The notes under the pieces are model-generated. The model did not search any database. It worked only from the letters and a program-made list of their open reading frames with translations, and was not told the origin of the DNA. A stretch of DNA of 64,000 bases, from assembly GCA_030762175.1 (NCBI GenBank), contig CM060831.1, forward strand, positions 94,817,501 through 94,881,500. The letters are read 5' to 3'. This document shows, piece by piece, positions 22,291 through 64,000 of this stretch. The stretch is from Metallyticus violacea. Taxonomy: Eukaryota; Arthropoda; Insecta; Mantodea; Metallyticidae. Positions within the stretch are counted from its first letter, which is position 1, and each line of letters starts with the position of its first letter. Made by a program: the position numbers and the translations under genes.

Positions 22291-23237
22291 CTTTCAGCTA
22301 TTTCTGTATGACACTAAAAAGAGAGAAAGAGAAGGGGAACAAAAGCATTGCCATAATCATAGGATTCACCAGTGCAACTCATCTGAAGCAAGCTGTCTAC
22401 ACACTAAGAACCTGCTTTAATACATAGACACATATTTGTATAACATTTCATGAAAATACGAGTTTTAGTTATTAATAAAGTTGAGGGAGTGACAAATATA
22501 GGAAGAAAATACTTTATGTAACTCCTTGATTGAACAACACGAGAGTATGACAGCCTTTGGGAAATAGATGTGTGTTACAATGATTCTTAAAGTAATGGAG
22601 GAAGATACTGACAGTAAAACTTCAAGTTACATAAAATTGCATTGGTGCTGCTGTGAGAAATATCATAATTTGATAAAAACACTGTACATTGTGTAGTTTA
22701 AATCAAAAAGCAAAGGAAAAGAAAATGTTTCAGCTTTACCATCTTACATTGTTGCCAATAATAGGAACAATCAAGAATGTAAAAAAGCAGTTTAATTGGG
22801 AAAAGAAATCTGTTAACCGTGTTTACAATAAGCAAATACTGAATAAAAGCCTGTTGATGAAGGACCCTGACCATTACTCTAAAGATGTTATATTCTTGAT
22901 TTTTGTTAACTGATGTAACAGCTAAATCTCGCTTCTAGACAATCACAAATTTACATCTGCTAAAGTGTTAAGTTACAGAACATTTTCTAATCTCATTTGA
23001 TAAAAGGACAACATGTAGGTATTAGCAAAGATTAGAGGTAAGTATTAGGTGAATAACCACAAAAAATATCAAATACACATGCTATTGCCATGCTCCGATT
23101 AATTCGCACCAGAGAAATGCAAATGTTTACATACTTCTTAAGTATTATTGCCATACAAAGACTTTTCAATTCTTTAAAATGATAAAATAAATTAAAATGT
23201 ATATGCTAACATTTGGCATTTATTTTCTTTTATTCAG
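22291..23237 (+). other. Probable upstream intron of the glycine-rich gene
   Basis: AT-rich, CpG-poor sequence ending in a good pyrimidine-rich acceptor (TTATTTTCTTTTATTCAG, last base 23237). No upstream exon can be identified. The frame at 22689-22913 has no recognisable motif. Confidence 0.4.
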
Positions 23238-23510
23238 ATAAAGATGTCTGACTCTGGAGGAGACTGTGGTGGCGGAGATAGTGGTGGTGGAGACTGTGGT
23301 GGAGGAGACAGTAGTGGTGGCGGATATGATGGAGGTGGCAGCAGCAGTCATCATGTGGATGATGGAGGTGGGAATGAAGATATTGGAGGATATGGTGGTA
23401 ACTGGGGAACTGGTGACACTGATAGTACAGCTTCATATAGTGATGGAGGAAGATACAAGAAGAAGAAAAAGAAGACACAGCACCATAGTGAATGTTGTGT
23501 AATCATATGA
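23238..23510 (+). CDS. Small glycine-rich protein with polybasic and CaaX-like C-terminus (terminal exon)
   Basis: Start codon at 23244, six bases after a splice acceptor; stop at 23508-23510; an AATAAA signal follows at 23542-23547. The 88-residue product begins MSDSGGDCGGGDSGGGDCGG. It continues with Gly/Asp/Ser/Tyr-rich sequence to about residue 68, then a run of six Lys (mixed AAG/AAA codons, so not plain slippage), TQHHSE, and ends CCVII. The last four residues, CVII, fit a CaaX prenylation box, and the upstream lysines resemble the membrane-targeting tails of small GTPases; there is no GTPase domain. No signal peptide or membrane segment. I do not recognise the family. If prenylated it would sit on the cytosolic face of membranes, which is inference. 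It converges tail-to-tail with SMU1 (3' ends about 3.3 kb apart). Upstream exons carrying only 5' UTR are likely. Confidence 0.6.
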   Translation: MKMSDSGGDCGGGDSGGGDCGGGDSSGGGYDGGGSSSHHVDDGGGNEDIGGYGGNWGTGDTDSTASYSDGGRYKKKKKKTQHHSECCVII

Positions 23511-23541
23511 CAATTGAGTGGTTTAACTTAAAGTGTTGCAT

Positions 23542-23547
23542 AATAAA
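23542..23547 (+). promoter_or_regulatory. Polyadenylation signal of the glycine-rich gene
   Basis: AATAAA 31 nt after the stop codon, in a T/A-rich context. The short 3' UTR fits a compact terminal exon. Confidence 0.5.
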
Positions 23548-23570
23548 ATATGCTTTTGTGCTAGCACATA

Positions 23571-25852
23571 TTTCTTGCTTCTTCAAAATTGCATCATTTT
23601 TATACTTTAGAAATAAAAAACTGAATAAAAAAGAGTAATTACAATTTAGTATAGTGTGATGCTGAAGCATTAAGGAAAATTCTATGATTTGTTGAAGTGG
23701 ACAACAATAATGCATATTTGTTGCACATCTATTGACTTGCTTTGTATCAACTGTATCCTGAAAATTGTTAATGGTGGTGAAAAACAAGTGGTGGGACATA
23801 TGCAGCAACTATAAAATTTAAATATTACAAACAAATAACTATAAAAATAAATGCAATGCATTTATTAGATTAGGTCTTTTATCTTAATAAGTGAAGTTCA
23901 GGCATTTGGACTAATTAATAAGTACAACTTATTGCAAAAAATATTTGATTACATGGATGAGAACAAGCAAATGGGAGCCTCAATGGTAAGCAAAACGTAC
24001 ATTTTTTAGTTATAACTTGGAAGTAATGAGAAAGAAAGATATTTTGATATGAAATTTTATATCAAGAAAACTGGATTTAAAATCATATGTAAGAATGCAC
24101 AATATGTCAATTTCTAATGTTATATATAATAACAAAAGTAACTGACATCAGTGATCAGAAAATGTCCATTTTTACATTTAGTCCATTGACTAAGCTCCCT
24201 AAGGCTAGTGGCTTGTAGAAGGACTGATTAAACTTCAACTTAATGGCATGATTCATTCTGGTAATATTATTTGTGCTTATGTTTGTGTTGATAGGCATTA
24301 AATATTCTCCAACATCAACATCATCAATTTAAGTTTTAGTTTTTTTACTGAGATGAATGCATATTTAGGTACATAATATGCATGACATTTGTATACCCAG
24401 CTTCAGTTGAAATGGTAAAAATGTAAACATTGTTCAAAAGAGTGTTACTTTGTAAATATATTTTATTACAATGGAGCCACAGAGATTGAGATCTGTTATA
24501 AGGCAACATATTTACAAAATTAAGAAATATATTGGGACATAAAGCAAAATTGTGATCAATTATGTCAGATTCTTTAAAAATTTGCTTCTTACATATACTG
24601 TCAATTAAAAGCAAGTATAAGAACTTGATTATTTAAAATATTTACAAAGAAACTGGTAAGCTGTGTAAAGAGAAAGATAATAAACAAAACACACACACAA
24701 AAAAAATATAACAGAAAAAGCAAATGGCATTAATGAATTATTACATGTCTCAAAAATTAATTTTGTATACCATCAATGAAGGGCTAGTTAATCTTTGGAA
24801 ACAAATGATAATAGCTTACACTTGTTTAACATATTACTATAATTATAAAGATACTGCTTTTTGCATAAAAAAGGAAAACAATTATGTCAATAGAAACAAA
24901 ATTTGGTAAAATTTATCTTAATTAATACAGTTTTTGCTACAATTTAATTATAAGTAAATTATCCTTATTTTATATTAAAAGCATGTTCCCAATAGTTCAA
25001 TTTTATTCATTCATTTCAACCTAATGACCTGCACATTTTACTGCATATAACATTTTATTATTAAAAGCTGTATTTTTACAGCAGTGATACATGTAATATT
25101 CTGAGTAGACAGAAGATATTTATGAAAATATCTGCTGAAAGATTTATTATAAAAAGATAAGACTTAGAGACTGAGAAGAAAAAGGTGACATTTTCAGTAT
25201 ATTCATATGGCAGAAAACCATCCAACAATTAATGGGTACATGAACTTCCTAGTGTCATAAGACTGAAGGTCTAACAATGACTTTTTGGCAGATGAGAGCA
25301 GCAAATGTTCTGTACCTACCAGTGTCTCTGTATTACACAGTAAATGGAATTCTGGGATGCAGTAAGTTTTTTAAAAATGGAAGTTCTTGGGCTTTAGTTT
25401 GTTGTTGAATTGAAAAGTGTATCATTGTTAAGATTTCATTGCAGTTAATATTTTAAACATATTCATATGCATCTTCTTTAATTGTACTCAAAACCTTGTT
25501 AATCCAAACTCCCTATAATCTGGACTTGTCTAACCCAGAGAGACCAATAGAGAGACTGATAGACAGATACACACAAAGTGCATGTGTGTGCTTTAAAGTT
25601 AACTAGAAATCAACATTCACTTTGGTTCCATAGCTTTGTGGTAGGCAAAAAAAAGTTAGCCCACTGTTGCACTGTAGGCTACACCACCACAGTCAGATTC
25701 TATTCAGTTTTGTATCAATCACAACTTATTCTTTCATATATTATATATACTCTATTATGTTTTAATCATAAACAGTGAGATCAACATAAAAGTTTAAATT
25801 TTACTATTATATTATTAAGTCAGTGGCAGCATAAACTCGGGATGCACAACTT

Positions 25853-25916
<64 letters not shown>

Positions 25917-26771
25917 AAATATAGATCGCAAGCATCTAAAACTAATAACTAGAAATAGCTCTGCCCTACAGTATATTAAGAAGTATTGTAGATATATTGT
26001 AATAAATTGTCATAATATATACTTACTTTATCAAAAGCTTTCCTTCTTTAATTCTATATGTTCTGCATAACCTAGTTTTCATAATCAATATGTTTGGCAC
26101 ATAAAAATTGTCATTCTGCTGCACTTTTAAAATTTGCAATCCTTCTCTTCTCCTGACAGTAAGAAGAACATATATTTTTTATTTTAGTTTTCACTTAAGG
26201 GACACTGAATCCAGGTAAATCCATAATTTGTATTATTTTCTTGTATGATGCATCACACACATGTCAAGGACCTAACATTCCATAAACATTCAACATATAT
26301 ATATTTTCAGATAAACTTGATAGTTGTCTTTTGCTGCTATTTTCATAAAACAAACCATGTGAACAATAGTAAAAACAAAGAGTTAACACATCGCAATAAC
26401 ATGAGTAAGGATCTGCCACCATTCCTGGAAGGGATAGCCATTTGTGTTCAGTACTGTACTCTCTTCTTACTAAAATTAAACATTTTAAACTATGCAAATT
26501 TTGTTCGTGTCTTGTACTAATCTCATGTAAACAAAGCATAATGGTACTACATTTCAAATCTTAATTTTAAAGGAAATCTTTCGTTAAGAGAAACATTCAT
26601 TACAGGATTGAGAAAATTAATAATCTTATTTTTATTCAATTACTTTTACTAGAAATAGCATAAATGCTTACAAAGTATATATTAAAATGCAAGTATTCCA
26701 CATTAATTATCCACTCACAGTGTTTCTAAAGACATTTAAGAAACCACGAAGATGGGAAACAGATGTTCATG
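23571..26771. other. Intergenic region between the two convergent genes; one trinucleotide repeat
   Basis: AT-rich and CpG-poor. Apart from the CTA/CTG repeat at 25853-25917 I see no coding sequence or recognisable element. Frames at 24345-24614, 25578-25778 and 26245-26557 lack motifs. Confidence 0.45.
25853..25917. repeat. (CTA)n(CTG)n trinucleotide repeat
   Basis: About 15 CTA units pass into about six CTG units. A compound trinucleotide microsatellite in intergenic DNA. Confidence 0.96.
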
Positions 26772-26777
26772 TTTATT
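26772..26777 (-). promoter_or_regulatory. SMU1: Candidate SMU1 polyadenylation signal
   Basis: AATAAA on the minus strand about 36 nt after the stop codon at 26813-26815. It would give a very short 3' UTR; further AT-rich sites downstream could also be used. Confidence 0.45.
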
Positions 26778-26812
26778 AAAGATATCCAATCCAGACAAAA
26801 CTCACAATATGT

Positions 26813-61661
<34,849 letters not shown>

Positions 61662-62379
61662 CTGTAAGTAATACATAAACAATCATAAAAACAGGATTCA
61701 GATCTTCACACCTTTACAAACACTAACCACATTCTCCCCTTGAAAACTATACTAGAGTTTCACCAGTTCATCTAACACATATTTTTAATATCTGAGAAAA
61801 TGTTTCCTTTTGAATTACCTGGATTATTATCTTATCTAGCTTTAGCTACATAATATAATATGTAAATATTTTACATAATCATGCATAATAAATAATGATA
61901 CTTTCAAAGTATTTTTTCTCAACTTGCAACTTCATTAATTGTATTGCATTATTAATCCGAGATTTTCAGTGTTAAGATAATGGTATCAACCAAATTTCCA
62001 AGTTACATTCAAAGAATTTTACCTTTTATTACATTTTTATTTATTATGGTTAATAATGCTACCTTTCAAATTACATAGAAACAGAAGTGACTCTGTATCA
62101 TTAACTCAAATTAACACACAAACTTCATCATATAAGTGATAGATAAGGATTCTAGATCTTATAAATATTTGATGGATATTTGGTCATGTTCAAGAAGAGG
62201 GGAGATTAGCAAATAAATATGTGAAAATCTCCAAGGAATAAGTTTATCAAATACACTTATAAATTATATGCTTCAATGCTAGAAACAAAACTGTCAGAAT
62301 CCAAAATGATTATAGGAAGGGAAGATCATGTTCTAAATGCACATTACCAAATACAAATAAATAAAAAATATGCATGAGA
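61662..62379. other. SMU1 intron, no recognisable feature
   Basis: AT-rich, CpG-poor. No upstream SMU1 exon (expected to encode the first WD blade and end in CAG) was found between here and the right edge. Confidence 0.5.
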
Positions 62380-63060
62380 TCTATTGCATTCATTATGAAA
62401 AACTATTTAAACTTTGAAAAATAATATTCCAAATTTGTATTCCAGAACAACCTATAAAAGCTGTACAAAGTTTATATCAAGAAAATACAATTCAATATCG
62501 GTGGCACAAAGAAGATTGATAAAATGATACTAATCAATTGTGGTGCATGACAGAGGTGACTATTGTCACCATCCTTTGTTAATTTACATATCAATGAATT
62601 ATGCTCACTGAACACACAAAATTAAGGAGACATTTTAAAAATATGTATGTACACACTTTTTTATTTTGCTGATGATCACAATATTTTAACAAAACCTGAT
62701 GTTATCCACAGTAAAAAAATGTAGAACTTAGAGACTAAGATCCAGTTCAAAAACAAAAAAATATTTTAAGAGAACAGTTTAGAACAAGCTAACAAATTTA
62801 AACATTTTGATTTTATCTTTCATACTAAAAGAATGAAGATGTTTTTCACGCACAAATAAAAAAAAAGTTGATCATTTATGTGGGAAGTATAAAAAATAAT
62901 TTTAAAAATTTATGAAAAGGACATTACTAAATTTTTATACTGTTACAGTGGCCCCCACTCTTCTATACAGCTCTAAATTCTGAACTATATACAAGAAACA
63001 TGAATGAAGAATAGTAACTGCAGAGATGAAATTCTTAAGGAACACAGCACTAAAAAATCA
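62380..63060 (+). pseudogene. Non-LTR retrotransposon RT fragment (YxDD-decayed, 'AAEMRFLR' type)
   Basis: Scraps in shifting frames follow the order of endonuclease-RT proteins with a LLYGSE...AAEMRFLR ending: PIKAVQSLYQENTIQYRWHK (near 62450), SFVNLHINEL-like near 62580, TFFFADDHTIFTK-like (catalytic ADD, near 62665), TVTVAPTLLYSSKF (near 62945) and VTAEMKFLRNTALKN (near 63020). Highly decayed. Confidence 0.7.
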
Positions 63061-63133
63061 ATTGTAGTAATAAGATAGAATTAGGAATATTTTCATTATA
63101 TAAAATATAGTGAACTTTTGTAACAGTGATGTC

Positions 63134-63246
63134 AAATATTAACATTTTAAAAAAATTTGAGTCTAGATTGTAACATATACATCCCTAAAATTTTAAAGAT
63201 GTATATATTACAATCTCGACTATTTTTTTTTAAAATGTTAATATTT
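63134..63246. repeat. Hairpin, arms of about 50 bp
   Basis: AAATATTAACATTTTAAAAA ... GTCTAGATTGTAACATATAC ATC pairs with GATGTATATATTACAATCTC GAC ... TTTTAAAATGTTAATATTT around a 14-nt centre; only about five mismatches. It looks like a small foldback element or MITE. Confidence 0.85.
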
Positions 63247-64000
63247 TCATTAATGAATAAAATAAAGGAAATACAAAGAAAGTTGGCTAAATCACATCAA
63301 TATAATGAAAGATTATTGGATACCAAAATAAGTGCTATCAAATATAAACCTACAGATGGGGGAGGAGGGAAAAACGCACAATACGTACACCAAGGAAGCA
63401 TTAGATGGAACAATTCAATCCCAAATAAGACAGAGAGCAAAACTACATGCTGTTCAAAATATAGTTTATTTCAGAGAGTGTTTTCAAGAATATATAGTGC
63501 AGACTAATTCATTTCCACATTTGAAAAATTCTGTTTTATTCAAAATAAAATAACACAAGACGTGGTTTTCTCTAGTACAATAAAATTTTCTAAAATAGAT
63601 AGAATTCAGGGATATTCACGTTCTGAAATGGGCAGGTTTCACTATATTTATAATCATCACTATACTTTGGGTAACCACAGGGCTAATGCTCAAAAAGAGG
63701 TCACTAAAACCCGAAATATATAACTTTGTGTCAAATTATAGGATAATTTACTGTCGATATAGAGTTGGTTTGGTGATATTTAGACTTAATTTACTTGGTT
63801 CTATATCATCAGCACAAGACACACTAGGAAAAGCATACTCCATAGGCAGTTGGAGAAACTTATTGAACATATCCGTCATTGGTGTCCCAAAGGTCATGAT
63901 GTTTTTTTTTATGATGATGTAAATACTTTACCATGTCATCTGTTTCAAAGAGTTGCAAATGCATTTCAATAATTATGTTTTGTATAAAATTTGTGGTTCT
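63247..64000. other. No recognisable feature
   Basis: Plus-strand frames at 63157-63553 and 63686-63922 show no family motif. There is no SMU1 exon. Confidence 0.4.

Noticed and set aside
23230..23502. His-rich minus-strand frame and an alternative Val/Met-rich plus frame
   Set aside because: Shadows of the glycine-rich exon, which alone has a splice acceptor, a sensible start and a polyadenylation signal.

Overview
This is a stretch of animal nuclear genome, almost certainly from an arthropod and most likely an insect. It is AT-rich, has large introns, and is filled with tRNA-derived SINEs, mariner-type DNA transposons, non-LTR retrotransposons and Penelope-like elements (PLEs). There are no bacterial-style operons, ribosome binding sites, CRISPR arrays or rRNA genes. 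The species cannot be fixed from the sequence; a hemimetabolous insect with a large, gene-body-methylated genome would fit.

Only two host genes can be supported. On the minus strand, five exons between 61661 and 26813 encode the C-terminal half (about 254 residues) of SMU1, a WD40 spliceosome protein. The splice phases join perfectly, and the introns are 5.6 to 10.7 kb. Its 5' exons lie beyond the right edge of the window. On the plus strand, converging tail-to-tail with SMU1, an exon at 23238-23510 encodes a small glycine-rich protein ending in a polybasic stretch and a CaaX-type tail (CVII).

Layout: 1-3.9 kb, an R1-like LINE with its ORF1 relic inverted relative to ORF2 and a 775-bp GTAT microsatellite at the junction. 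4.5-22.3 kb, an intergenic graveyard: three mariner copies (5.9, 18.5 and 21.0 kb), two other Tc1/mariner-type transposases (11.3 and 13.7 kb), a MULE transposase with FLYWCH remnants (16.7-18.5 kb), and many copies of two SINE families, called A (Arg-like tRNA head) and B (Ser/Leu-like tRNA head). 22.3-26.8 kb, the small gene and the SMU1 3' end. 26.9-61.7 kb, SMU1 introns carrying nested DNA transposons, SINEs and at least eight PLE pieces. 61.7-64 kb, another LINE RT relic and a long hairpin.

The most interesting material is the PLE set. Several copies are head-to-head inverted pairs, and one is flanked by a 12-bp direct target duplication. Their termini carry what look like hammerhead ribozyme cores: CUGANGA, a stem-loop, GAAAC and a palindromic helix III. 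Two copies of one family have a target-like segment repeated in inverted orientation at the opposite end. One mariner in SMU1 intron sequence can be read straight through once a PLE terminal hairpin and its 8-bp target duplication are removed. CpG loss in the SINE and mariner copies inside the gene region, compared with those left of about 22 kb, suggests long-term germline methylation of the transcribed region.
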